Shown one piece after another: positions 34,017 through 46,317 of a DNA stretch of 64,000 nucleotides. Below the pieces are notes generated by a model. The model was not told where the DNA came from, did no database searches, and saw only the letters and a list, made by a program, of their open reading frames with translations. The position numbers and the translations under genes were made by a program. This DNA is from Arenicola marina (taxonomy: Eukaryota > Annelida > Polychaeta > Arenicolidae), in assembly GCA_964019135.1 (NCBI GenBank), contig OZ025257.1:22428352-22492351 (forward strand). The letters are read 5' to 3'. Each line of letters begins with the position of its first letter. Within the stretch, counting starts at the first letter, position 1.

Positions 34017-35150
34017 GTGCCTATGTCCGTCCACAGTGTCTATGTCCGACCTATGTGCCTATGTCCGACCACAGTGCCTATGTCCGACCTATGTGTCTAT
34101 GTCCGACCACGGTGTCTATGTCTGACCTATGTGTCTATGTCCGACCACAGTGCCTATGTCCGACCTATGTGTCTATGTCCGACCACAGTGCCTATGTCCG
34201 ACCTATGTGTCTATGTCCGACCACGGTGCCTATGTCCGACCTATGTGTCTATGTCCGACCACGGTGTCTATGTCCGACCACGGTGTCTATGTCCGACCAC
34301 CGTGTCTATGTCCGACCTATGTGCCTATGTCCCACCACGGTGTCTATGTCGGACCACGGTACCTATGTCCGACCTATGTGTCTATCTCCCACCACGGTGT
34401 CTATGTCCGACCACGGTGTCTATGTCCGACCACCGTGTCTATGTCCGACCACGGTGTCTATGTCCGACCACGGTGCCTATGTCCGACCTATGTGTCTATC
34501 TCCCACCACGGTGTCTATGTCCGACCACGGTGCCTATGTCCGACCTATGTGTCTATGTCCCACCACGGTGTCTATGTCCGACCACGGTGCCTATGTCCGA
34601 CCACCGTGCCTATGTCCGACCACGGTGCCTATGGCCGACCACGGTGCCTATGTGCGACGACGGTGCTTATGTCCGACCATGGTGTCTGAGTCCGACCTAT
34701 GTGTCTGTCCCACCACGGTGTCTATGTCTGACCACGGTGCCTATGTCCGACCTATGTGTCTATGTCCGACCACGGTGCCTATGTCCGAACTATGTGTCTA
34801 TGTCCCACCACGGTGTCTATGTCCCACCACGGTGCCTATGTCCGACCTATGTGTCTATGTCACACCACGGTGTCTATGTCCGACCACGGTGCCTATGTCC
34901 GAACTATGTGTCTATGTCCCACCACGATGTCTATGTCCCACCACGGTGCCTATGTCCGACCTATGTGCCTATGTCCGACCACGATGCCTATGTCCGACCA
35001 CGAAGCCTATGTCCGATCATGGTGTCTATGACCGATCACCGTGTGTATGGTCTAACTTGGGTGTCCAAGTCAGAACTATATGTCTATATCCGACCACTGT
35101 GCCTAAGTCCGACCGCGGTGGCTATGTGTGACCTGGGCGTCCAAATTCGA
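34017..35150. repeat. 19-bp minisatellite (about 58 copies, two alternating variants)
   Basis: The units are CTATGTCCGACCACGGTGT and CTATGTCCGACCTATGTGT, differing mainly in the last seven bases. They are interspersed and degrade to the right. Because 19 is not a multiple of three, all three plus frames stay open across the array. The 412- and 358-codon frames are repeat by-products. Confidence 0.95.
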
Positions 35151-37630
35151 CAACGGTATATAATTATATATATATCCAGCTGCCATGGCTTGGACTGTCC
35201 ATATCAGCGTGCGATCAGATCAAAGAAAACAGATAAACCTCTGCTCCACTTTTAGGAGGGTTTGAAATTGAGCTTCACTGAGGGTTTGTACCACTTCCTG
35301 TCTGCCACTCAAACTGCACACCATCGACTAGATCCAAATTTTTGCCTACATTATGGGGTCTGCACTCGAGCTTTACCGGTCGTTTTTTTTAACGGTCAAC
35401 GGCGCATCGCCAGGGTTCGGTGGGTGGGTGGGGAAAGGGTAGGATGTCTTCACAATAAAGCGGACCTGAAGCAAAACAAAGTTTTACGAATTTCGTCCGC
35501 TAAATTACACTGGCACATAGCGCAGGTAATGAAGGCATCTTGGAGTGAGCACTGTTTTATGCCAACGTCCTATTTTACTGGTTGCATCTGTCGCCCCCCC
35601 CCCCCACCAACCACCCACCCATTCCTCAACCTGAGAGAAAGGAGGGCTGGTCGCTTATTAGGTTTTCATCGGTAGCCCGCCATCTTTAAGGCAAAACATG
35701 TCTCCAGTGTTGTTGTACCCGTCTTATCGTCACGGTGTTTACTTTGTAGCATTTCAAGGTCTTCGCTCTATGTAGCTAAACGTGAGGCCTAACAGGTCAA
35801 AATACGCCGGAAATAATATCATCAAGGGCCACTTACTTCCGGTTTCTCGACCCGACAGCCGTTGAGTGCCGCGTTAGCCGAGCCAGACACCTAACGGCCC
35901 CTCGCCCCAACACCCCCACCCTCCACCCCTTGCCCACTGCTTCCCATTGACAGAAACAATCTTCAGGGTCTACGGGAGAGGGAGCCGGGGCTGGGGGAGG
36001 GGAGGGGCACATATACAAGTGCAAGCTGATCCTTTGCTTGACAGATATCGAAGGCAGCCTTTAAATCATATTGGCAAGTCTGAGCCTTTAACAAGAAACA
36101 CACCTCAAACGGAAACGAATCTGGTCATTTCGGCGGCATTCTGCGTGGACTTCAAACTGCATCCGTTTGAATGAGCCCGAACAACTTTTCAAAACTCAAG
36201 ATTAGGTACAATATTAAGATTATTTGAGCAGTTAAAGCACTGGCCAATCATTCAGAATGCGGGTATCTAACGGTTTCCGACAACTTTGCAACAAACCTTG
36301 TAATACAAACCAAGCCATTTTTTTTGTTCTGTACGGTTTATCTCAATAATTTCCTTGGTTTTTTACTCAAATGTAACTTTTCGTTTTTCAAAAAAACAAA
36401 AAAACACAAGAAACGACCTCACACCAAGCAGTCCTAATCCTTGACTACCGACAGTTTGAAGTTAATACGAAGCCGCACCCCCAGATTCCCTACTCCCCCC
36501 TCCCCCCACCCCCTAGCCCGCTCCCATCACCCAGCCCCCGCCAACCCCATGCCTACCCCCACCCATCCCCCAAAGCCGCACTATGCCAGATCCTGCTTCA
36601 AACCCTCCTATAATAATAAAAACAAAGAGGTGTATAACAGCGGGGGGGGGGGGGGGGGGGGGCCGTTAGGCCGATTTTCCCACAATGCCTTGCGAAACAT
36701 GCTTCCTCATCACTCCTCGCGGCGAAGATTCCCATCACTGTACGCACGTGGCCGCTGGAAACGCACGTGCCATTGGCTGCTGTTTTGGTCTTTGCCGCTC
36801 AGAGATGGCTAGAACGCCTAGGATACCAGGCCCACTCGCTCTAAAGTTAACTGAGGCCCCAATTATCAAACAACGCTGACCTCTATCCCAGAGCCTCTTT
36901 CTTTCGCCATGGTTTTAACTCCCGGGTTTTCTCTTCGCCTCATTGTGTTTTTTTTTGTAATAATACTTTTTTTTAGCGAAGTAATTTGTATAAGATTTTC
37001 AAATAGATCTGTACACGATACTTAATTATAGAAAAAAGAAAAATATTCTTGGCATTTACACCAACACGGCCAGCGAGCCGCCCTATGGGCGCAAGAAGCT
37101 GAGCCACAATTGCTAAATATGCCAGCCTTGTATCATTCGGAAACAAAGAAGATTATGGTTGAGAAAAAAGTCCGCACGGCCTGCGGCATAGTAGCCCACC
37201 GCTGAATGATATATTGGCTTCCGTTGGAAGCAAAATGTCAGCTCCCCGAGAGAAAATGAAGGATAATTTGTTCGAATACAAAAATAGCCCCCGGCTTCGT
37301 ATGCCTGCTGCTCCACTGACACCATCAGCGGGGTGATAAGAAACAATTATGCCCTTGTAATCGGCTAGCCTGGGAAATGGTGGTCTATTACATCCAAGCC
37401 CTGTGTGTCCGGTAGATGGGTGGAGAGGTGGGGGGAGGGGAAGCGGGGGGAGGAGGAGAGTGTGTCGAGTTGGAAGGCAAGGGTGATGGAGGAGAGAGGG
37501 GGTGGGAGGTGGGGGTTGGGGGGGGGGGGCGAGCTCCTGGCACCCCCCCGTGTTACTCTGGGGGCCTGTAACAAATGGGTGTGAGACGCCCGGGTCGCGT
37601 AACATCGCGCATGTAGGGGTTAGGCAGCCT
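35151..37630. other. Unassigned DNA upstream of the receptor gene
   Basis: No gene was recognised. There are poly-C and poly-G runs (35597-35608, 36641-36662), a C-rich block (36480-36600) and a G-rich block (37410-37560). Confidence 0.5.
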
Positions 37631-38300
37631 TTTTGGCCTCGCTAACTCGCGCCGCGCTGATGAATGCGTTCAGCGCCGGCTGTCTGGCTGGGATGGGCGA
37701 GCCGTCTCGGGGGGCGAGGGGTTGGTGGCTACGGGGGGCGGGGGGCTGGTGGAGGGTACTACTGACTGGGGCCCGCCTGAGTAGGGCTGTCTGCGTTGTG
37801 AGGCGTGGCGTGGCATGGCGTGGCGAGACCGGCGGTCGGCATCTCTTGTGCTTTTAGTTCTGCCGAATGCTCGACTCTCTGGCCCGTTATCGCCGCCGAG
37901 CGCTGAGGCCGGCTGGATGTCGGCAGGCTTGAAGCTTACGTACGGGCGGCGGCGTGAGACTGCGAGGGCCGGTCGATTGGGTGGGTGGCGGCGGTACCCA
38001 GCCTCCTCCTCCTCCTCCTGCCTGAGTCAGCCCGGACGACGGACGGCAGTTCGACCCCTGGCGGTGGCGGTGGCGGTGGCGGCGTGCGACTGACTTGACT
38101 TGACTTGACTGCGGGACGGGGCTAGAGTGGGCGGCACAGAGAGCGGGAGGACCAGAGAGGAGGAAGAGAGGGAGGGAGGGAGGCTGGTCTGGTCTGGTCT
38201 GGCCTGGCCTGGCTCATGTAGTGGTGAGCGGCCGCGGAGCCGGCACAAGGTGTAGCCACCACGTGGTTGGAAGCAACCTGCCGGGCGGCGAGTGTGAGAC
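37631..38300 (+). promoter_or_regulatory. GC- and CpG-rich promoter-like segment of the receptor gene
   Basis: This segment has many CG dinucleotides and short GC-rich direct repeats (GGCGGT near 38060, GACTT at 38092-38111, GGTCT/GGCCT at 38187-38212). It lies 290-950 bp upstream of the receptor ATG. Composition then drops to AT-rich at 38330-38380. No TATA box was seen. The start site cannot be placed. Confidence 0.4.
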
Positions 38301-38585
38301 CGGTTGTAGTAGGATTATAAGTCAGCGGGACGTAGCATCAGTATTAATTAATATCGCTAGTTAATCCGTAATATTTAGCCTTGGTTAAAGCGGCCTGACA
38401 TCGCCGATTGAGTGTCTGTTAATTGGCGACGGGTCTTTACACCATGTCAGTGAATTCCGGATAGGCATTCTCGGAGACAGGATTTTAATGAGAGGTGTTG
38501 GAGTAGCGGCAGCCTTTATGATGCTTCGGGCAGCATTTATTTCTTGACGCCGAGACTTTGGCTGTCGGTCGGTAAGTTGTTTACT

Positions 38586-40817
38586 ATGAGGGCGGTGTGT
38601 GAGTGGCGGAAGTGGCTAGGGTGGTGGGGCCTGACGCTAGGGGCCAGTCTCATCCTCCCCGGGACCCCCAACCCCGTGACCGGGCTCCATTCATCGGGGG
38701 GGCGCAGCTTACCTTGGATCCAGGGTCCCGAGGCAGGTGATCCCCGGGGGGCGGATCTGGCGTACCGTATCGATGGCGACCTGACGGTGGGGGCCATCTT
38801 GCCCGTGCGAGACTATGACGAGATCCTGCCTTGCGGGGAGCGGCTGCGCTACCCGGGTGTGGTGCAGACCGTAGAGGCTCTGGCCTACGCCATCCGGATG
38901 ATCAACCAAGACCCGGATGTCCTGCCCCACGTGACCCTAGGGCTGGTCCTCCTTGACGACTGCTCCAAGGCGGTGACGGCGCTGGGGCAGGCGCTCCACT
39001 TCATGCCGGTTCCCTACCAGCGCTCGCAGCAGTGCACGCGACACTGCCAGCCGCGCGATCAGAATTTCCCCTTCTATGACGTCATCGGGGTGATCGGCTC
39101 GGAGAGCACGCCCTCCAGCATGATGATCGCCAACGTCTTGGGGATGTTCGGCATCCCGCAGATCAGCCCGCTGTCGACGAGCGACCTGCTCAGCGACAAG
39201 AACAAGTACCCGTACCTGCTGCGCATGGTGCCTCCGGACAAGTACCAGGTGCGCGCTATGCTGAGCGTCATCCTCCGCTTTAACTGGACCTACGTGTCGG
39301 CGGTGTGCTCCCAGGGCGGCTACGGGGAAAGCGCCATGCGGGAGTTCAAGAAAGAGGCTCAGACCCACGGGGTGTGCGTCGGGATCTCCCTGACCGTCGC
39401 CCAGGGCGCCAGGGATCAAGACTTCGACGAGGTGGCGGCGTCCCTCAAGGACAGCAAATCCCGGGTGGTGCTCCTGTACACGGATCAGGAAGAGACGCTA
39501 GGGGTTCTTGGCGCCATCCACCGAGCGGGACTCGCCGGACACTTCACCTGGCTCGGCAGCGACGGCGTCGGATTCAATCTGGATCTGGCGCGCTACGGGG
39601 ATGTCGCCGCCGGGGCGTTGATCTTCCGGAGCGTCACGGCCCCGATGCCCGGATTCCAGCGCTACTTCGAGTCGCTGACGCCGGGGAACTCCTCCAACCC
39701 GTGGCTGCCGAGCCTGTGGCGGGATCTCTTCGGCTGCTCGTGGACAGACCCGGATGTGGCAGACACGGCGCGAGGTAGACACAAAAATGCGGACGGGACA
39801 ACTCCGACGAATTGCCGAGATCGCCACAGTATCGGCGACGCCGACGCCTACAAACCGGAAGTGAAAGTTTCCATCATAACGGACGCCGTTAACGTGTACG
39901 CGCGCGCGTTGCATCGCATCTTGGCGGACGAGTGTCCCTGGGCGCATCGCTTCCACACTCGCGACAAGCAGGATCTGCGAGAGTGCGTGCGGGGTCCCGT
40001 TTTCCTGGAGTACCTGCGCAACACGACGATGACCGGCATCAGCGGTCGCATCGCATTCGACCAAAATGGCGACCTTCTGGGTAAATACGAGATCCTGAAC
40101 TACCGCCGGAACTCCACCGGTTACGAGTCGGCGCGCGTTGCAGTCTGGGACGTGACCACGGGGAATTTCACCATGACTGACCAACACATCTCGTGGAACG
40201 TGCGAGACATGAAAGAGAACCAAACGCACCCGGAATCCCGCTGCGGCGAGATTTGCAAATTAAGCGAGATTTATAGTTATTTCAAAGGGACTTGTTGCTG
40301 GGAATGTCGGGCGTGCAACAAGAATGAAATCACGGCCAGTAACAGGACCAAGTGCGTCTCGTGCTCCAAGTTCACCTGGCCGGACCAGGAAAATTTCACC
40401 ACGTGCTTACCGCTCTACCAGGACTTCGTCCGCTGGGAGGAGCCAGTGGTCATCGTCTTCGTGCTCTTGGCCTCGCTGGGAATTATATACTGTACTGTAG
40501 TCTTCTTCATTTACGTGACGCACCACCACGCGCGCCTGATTAAGGCGACAAGCCGGGAGTTGTCTTACCTCCTGCTGGGCGGTGTCAGCCTTCAGTACGT
40601 ACTCCTCTTCGGCGTCGTGGCCAAACCCTCCGTCTTCGTCTGTTGTTTCTATTACGTGGGATTTAATGTCAGCTTCACGGTGGTCTACGCGGCCATTCTG
40701 ACGCGCACCAACCGTATTTACCGCATCTTTCACGCCGGCAAGAGGACCAAGAAAGTTCCCGCATTCATCAGCCCAGTGTCTCAAGTAATAATCTCCCTCT
40801 TACTCATCCTCATCCAG
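38586..40817 (+). CDS. Metabotropic glutamate receptor-like class C GPCR, first coding exon (744 codons, gene incomplete)
   Basis: The ATG at 38586 opens a signal peptide (hydrophobic LGWWGLTLGASLIL). A Venus-flytrap ligand-binding domain covers about residues 60-540 (ILPVRDYDEILPCGERLRY; VIGSESTPSS; GIPQIS; NWTYVSAVCSQGGYGES; WLGSDG). A nine-cysteine domain follows (about 553-607, with TCCWECRAC), then TM1-TM3 and part of TM4 (from about 620). The exon ends at CAG|GTGAGT (40817/40818), phase 0, inside TM4. Compared with rat mGluR1, these are conserved: Tyr74 as Y89, Thr188 as T198, Asp208 as D218, Tyr236 as Y246, Asp318 as D326 and Lys409 as K427. These differ: Ser165 is T175, Arg78 is T95 and Arg323 is N331. 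The distal-carboxylate site is therefore weakened, so the ligand may be another amino acid. The protein would be a plasma-membrane G-protein-coupled receptor. No later exon was found to 64000. Confidence 0.95.
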
Positions 40818-43490
40818 GTGAGTACCGCTTCCGCTACATCACTGGGGCAACCATGTCTTTCAGGTCTCCTATAGCACGAATTCGGACAATACCCACTTGG
40901 GTCCGTTGCATTGGAACATCATTATTACATCGTTGTCTTTCATGTCTTTCGGGTCCGTTACATTACGATATTATCTTACTTTCTTTTGAGAATACGCCAT
41001 GGTAAATTATGATCATATAAATGGATTTTCTCCTGCCCATGTCACGGTATCTTCTCGTTCTGACTTTCATATTCATTTCATTTGATATATGCAGAGCATA
41101 TGCATATGCCGAATACGCCGCTGGATTATATCCTTCACTGAGTATACTGCCACCTAGCGAAATGCTACAATATGTTTTATTTCATGCGGGCGTGCATTCC
41201 TGTGTCCAAGAAGCGTCTCACTAGATTCAAAGTGAACTGTTAAGATTTATGAATGCGTGATGATGCATTTGCAGTGTTTTACTTTAACTCGAGACTCCTG
41301 TTAATCGCCACGTGTTGTAACAGAAGTGGGCAACTCGCCATCATAAAGTCGTGGGCCAGGAAAAAGTGACAAAACATTCAGTTGATGTCAAGATTACACG
41401 TCAGTAGGGGAAATTACGTCTGACAAGATAAAAACATGCAGGTCAATTTTAGATGCATTCTTTCGTGACGCGCCGAAAAAAAACTGACGGATAAGTTATG
41501 AACGGTCTGCCCAGCGCGCTCTGTTTAATGGGTCCTTGGAACAGTTTCGACGGTCCTTGGGATCGCGTCTCGCGTGCACTTATCTCGCCGCGCGAGATTT
41601 GTACGGCGTTGACGGATAGCGCCGCCAGTCTGCCATGATGGAGGTTGAAATTCAATGTTGGTTTTTAATGTTATTACCAGAGCATCACAGAATGGCGCTG
41701 AAAGATAGTTGTTTAAAAAATAAAACTTCGCAGTGGCAATGACTTCCCGTAGAGTGATGTCGCCTTCCTGGCTGGTAAAACTCCGGAAAACTCCTCCGAA
41801 GGTGCTGCCGTGGCGATGGTTCAGGGATTTGTTGAGAACAGTTACGCCATCATAGCCCCATTACAATGCCGAGCGCGCAATGCACATGGAGCCCTTATGG
41901 GTTTATCGGAAGGTATCATACCCCCTACAGCCGTGGTTTATGGGCCATAGAGACCAGGCCGTGTGGAGAGGGGAGGGGAGCGGAGAGGGGCGTGAGGCAT
42001 GGGGCGAGAAGGGGGGTGGGGGGGTGGGGGCAGGAGGGCCGAAAAAAACTGCTTGAGTTGCCACTATCATTGGCCAGCCAGGCCACACAGGGTCGACCAC
42101 CCAGTCCGACACATACACCCCCCCCCCACCCCACCCCCAGTTCGCTCTCCTCAACCTAAAAGCACTGATAAGAGGCGGTGTCTTCTCATGCGTGCGACGA
42201 AGCCGTGAGGTTCGGTGCCAGTAAAAGTCAATGAGATCCTTACCGCCTCCCACACCCACCACACCCACCACACCCAGAACCGCACACTACCCCATTATAC
42301 CCCCCCCCCCCACCCACCGCCACCCCCTCGATGCTGGCTTACCCCGTCCCACCGCCAATTACGGGCCTCCTGAAGGTACAGCCCTCCCGACGCGAGCGAC
42401 CTCTGAGCGACCTGAGCGCCCCCTATATGATAGAATGATCCACGGATCGAGGTCGGGGACGCCTTGTGGATGGGAGGGGGGAAGGCCAACTCCCCATTCC
42501 TAATTCCGACTTTTACTTGGCCGATGGGGTGGGCGGAAGTGGGAAGGGGGGGGGAGGGGAGGGGGTGGTGGGGGGGGGGAGGGGGGCTGCACCACCGGGA
42601 GAACTGCGGCGATTGGCTTAAGGTCCGGTATTTCCAGCCCAGCGCCCCTCCAGGTTATCACAGTCATTCTGCTGTGCAAATGACGTTTATCTGCAATTGA
42701 ACGAGGTGCTATCGGATTCCGACTCGCCAGTTCCCCCCCCCCCTTCCCCCCTCTTCCTCCCCTCCATACCACCAACACCTTTACGCTGTCTCAGGCTCCC
42801 CAACACGGGCGACCCTGAGTTAGGTGAGTTGGGTGCGGGACTAAGCCCGGCATTTAAAGCTTCCGGTCCCCGCGAGTGTGGCCCAGATGGCGAGTAATAA
42901 CGCTTTACAACATACCCAGCCGAAAGGTCTTTATGTGGAGCTTGATATCTTGATGGCTTGGTTCCCCGATGAATACCTATTGCGGTTGTGTTTGAGTTTG
43001 AAAGCCTTGTATGGATGTGTTTATGGAAGTTAAAGTTGCATGTCGAGTTCTTTCCCGCGGAAAACTAAGCCCAGGCGAAATTTATATAAAAATTTGCAGA
43101 AAACTCGATTGTTTCATTCCATAAATTCAGAAACCTGATGAACATCGATGTTTTGGCTGTGATATGGTAAACGTGTCTATCCCGTGACACCACATACCTC
43201 GGTCGCGGCACTGATACTTATACCACAGCATCGCGAAGCACATAAACTGATGACGTTCATCATTAAAATGAAAACTTGTGGTAAATTGATACCAAGGGCA
43301 AGGCTAAGAGACACTATTTGGCAGTTTGGCATGGGTGGAGTATAGACAAAAGAAGTGTTGAATGATTCAAGGACTGATTCTTATTTGTAGTTTGATCTCT
43401 TTAATTTTGGCGGGAAAGAGCTCGACTTGCAACTTTAATACTTAATATCAATAGGCGTAAACGACTAAATGACGAGTTGTGATGACTACT
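40818..43490. other. Presumed intron of the receptor gene, unassigned
   Basis: No exon was recognised. There are poly-C/G blocks at 41990-42030, 42110-42140, 42300-42330 and 42540-42590, and CTCF-like motifs at 41147-41159 and 42414-42427. Confidence 0.45.
41147..41159 (-). promoter_or_regulatory. CTCF-like motif
   Basis: The minus strand reads CGCTAGGTGGCAG, matching the CTCF core CCGC-N-AGGTGGCAG except at the first base. Confidence 0.38.
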
Positions 43491-43494
43491 TAAG

Positions 43495-44098
43495 ATGAAT
43501 ATGTAATGAAGGCGAATTCAGATGAATATGTAATGAAGGCGAATTCAGATGAATATGTAATGAGAACGAATTAAGTTGAATATGTAATGAGGACGTATTA
43601 GGATGAATATGCAGTGAGGACAACTTGAGATGGAGTTAAGATGAATCTGTAATGAGGACGAGTTGAGACGAATATATAATGAGGTCGAGTTAAGATGAAA
43701 GTATAACGAGCACGAGTTGACATGAATATATAATGAGGACTAGTTGAGATGAGTATGTAACGAAGACGAGTTGCGATGAATGTGTAATGAGAACGAGTTG
43801 AGATGAATATGTAATAAGGACGAGTTAAGGTGAAAATATAACGAGGACGAGTTGAGATAAATATGTAATGAGGACGAGTTGAGATTAAAATGTAACGAAG
43901 ACGAGTTGAGATGAATATGTAATGAAAACGTGTTGAGATGAATATATAATGATTTCGAGTTAAAAGGAATATGCAATGAAGAAGAGTTGAGATGAATGTG
44001 TAATAAGGACGAGTTCAAGTGAATATGTAATGAGGAGGAGTTGAAAATGAATATGTAATAAAGACGAGTTCAGATGAATATGTAATGAAGACGTGCAT
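43495..44098. repeat. Degenerate 27-bp minisatellite (about 22 copies)
   Basis: The unit contains GATGAATATGTAATGAGGAC and GAGTTGA. Copies are diverged, with a nearly identical pair at 43500-43560. Confidence 0.9.
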
Positions 44099-45340
44099 CT
44101 ATGATATGAGTTCGAATTAGTTCGAATTAGTGGTATGTTTTGTTGAGGTGAATGATCGTACATTGAGATGACAATGTGATAAGGATACTTTGATATTCAT
44201 ATCGGTACGGTTGATGAAACAATATTATAAGAAGATATATTGAGTGTAATTAGGCTGTGCGTACTCATGATATGCATGATATGATATGCCAAGTTAAGTG
44301 CATAACAATAAGTCTTCGGAGATCGCTATATAAAATTGCTACCGGAATAACGACAACTTGCTTTCAACAAAACACCAAGGAGGAGACCAGTCGCGTAAAA
44401 TCTCGCCGCACAGCGTCACGTGGTTAACGAGACTTGCTGACGTAAGCCATAAGGCCTCCATTTTCAGTGGCGCGGTCTTAGCCTTCTGCCCTGTTTGTCG
44501 GGTCGCGGGCTCAGGATGTGTTGGGGCGGGGGCGGGGGGGGGCGGGGTGATCGGGAGGGCGGGGGGGGGGGGGGCGGGCATGGAGGGATAGGTAGTAAAG
44601 ACGGGTATGGCTTCGGGGATGCCCCTCGACCTTGATCTGTTAATAGCCTGTTTGCCGGACATGGTCAGCGTCGGTCAGATATTGATGGGCAATTGCATTA
44701 CCAGACTTCTGGGGTCTTTCATCCTCGCTCGCCAGTCTCGTTCTAGCTGTCGTTTGCCGCGGGTCTTTTTTCTTCTCTGCTTTCTCGGCCAAGTTTTCCT
44801 TGATCTGTCTTCTCTGACCCTTGTTTTCATGTACTCTTTTGATGTATCTCAGTCGCAGTCTTTGCTCTCTCTTACTCGTAGTGTTGCCCCTTCTTTCGCT
44901 TGCTCGCCATATCTTGCAATCTTTGTCTCGTAATCTCTTCCTTTCCTCGTCTTTCTGGACATCTCGCTCTCTCTGTTCTCCCACCAATTCTCCCCGTCTC
45001 TCGCCCTCTTTTGATCATTCTCTTTCCTGTTCCCTGTTCCTTTGTGTGGCTTGTCTCAATGTTCCATCAGTGCGTACTTCCTCTTCCTGTTTAACTCTGT
45101 ACATGTCCCAGGTAGGTCCGGTCGAACCCATGCCTCGCCCCCCCCCCCCCCACGTCCCTCCACTACCCGTGGAGTACGCCACCTTTGATCATCTGATTCG
45201 TGATTCGCCATGCTTACTGCCACACAATATTGGGTTCTCAACGAGCTCCAGATGCGCGGTGACGTCATAGGCAGCGGCGGCGGCACCGACCGATGACGGC
45301 ATTACAAGCTTAAGCATGGCCCCACTCGCCCGCCGCCGGA
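44099..45340. other. Unassigned DNA, partly pyrimidine-rich
   Basis: There is a G-rich block at 44520-44580 and a CT-rich stretch at 44740-45060. CRE-like TGACGTCA lies at 45260-45267. No gene was recognised. Confidence 0.45.
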
Positions 45341-45695
45341 CTGTACCTGCCCGCCAGTCCGCCAGCCGCCCGCCATCCGCCCGCCTACACCCGCCCGCCT
45401 ATACCCGCCCGTCTATACCCCCCCGCCTATACCCGCCCGTCTATGCCCGCCGCCTATACCCGCCCGGCTATACCCGCCCGCCTATACCCGCCCGCCTACA
45501 CCCGCCCGCCTATACCCGTCCGCCTATACCCGCCCGCCAGCCCGCCCTTCTATACCCGCCCGCCTATACCCGTCCGCCTATACCCGCCCGCCAGCCCGCC
45601 CTTCTATACCCGCCCGCCTATACCCGCCGCCGACCTATGCCCGCACGCCTATACCCGCCCGCCTATACCCCCATCCCCGCGCCAACCGCCGACCT
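45341..45695. repeat. 14-bp minisatellite CGCCTATACCCGCC
   Basis: About 24 copies are present with variants (TACACC, GTCCGCC, CCAGCCCGCC). A C-rich, Pro-coding stretch without a regular period follows to about 46000. Confidence 0.9.
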
Positions 45696-46317
45696 AACGC
45701 CCGCCTGCCGCCACACAGAACATCCATCACCCCCTCCCTGCACCACCACCACCCCCACTCCACCACTCATTCCAGCCCCATGCGCTCAATTCCTCCTCCA
45801 CACATCACCTCCCCACCCCCCACCCCGCACCCCCCGACCCACACCCCATATCCAGCATAACCCCGCACCTCCACATCCTGCCGCACACGTCTTCACATCC
45901 TGTCCCAGACGATCACCTCTGGCCCCCACCGCCCCCCCCACCCCACCTCCCCCACACGCACAACCCACCCCCACATTTCCGTTTCTCGCCGCCAACTACA
46001 TTAGCCTCCATGTTCACCTTTCCCCGCTGCTCTTTCCGGGCGATTCTGACCCAAGCTGACGGGGCTGACCTTCCGCGGCAGCTAGGGGCACCCCGCCCAG
46101 GTCACATGTTAGAGCCACGTCTGATTACCTTGTAAACATACGGGAGCCAGCGTTACGCATCCATCACGCTGCAATTCCCGTCCCGAATTATAACACGAAA
46201 CTGATGGAGTAAATAACACCGTGAGATAAATGGGTCCCAAATATCGTTATTCAGAATATCAGTCATAGGAATGATGTATGGTTATGTTATCATGTGGCTC
46301 CGCAGTCCAAGTAAAAC

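Noticed and set aside
34017-35255. Long plus-strand open frames (412 and 358 codons)
   Set aside because: They lie entirely in the 19-bp minisatellite. All three frames are open because the unit lacks stops in each phase.
38544-38585. Upstream extension of the receptor frame to a TTG at 38544
   Set aside because: The ATG at 38586 is the first standard start and is followed directly by a signal-peptide-like segment.
39498-40229. 243-codon minus-strand open frame within the receptor exon
   Set aside because: It is a shadow of GC-rich receptor coding sequence. The sense strand shows clear class C receptor motifs.
44607-44933. Hydrophobic 108-codon frame that could be a small membrane protein
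   Set aside because: It lies in CT-rich DNA, which gives Leu/Ser/Phe-rich translations by composition. No homology was recognised.
45316-46059. 247-codon Pro-rich open frame
   Set aside because: It covers the 14-bp minisatellite and C-rich DNA, with no recognisable domain or splice structure.
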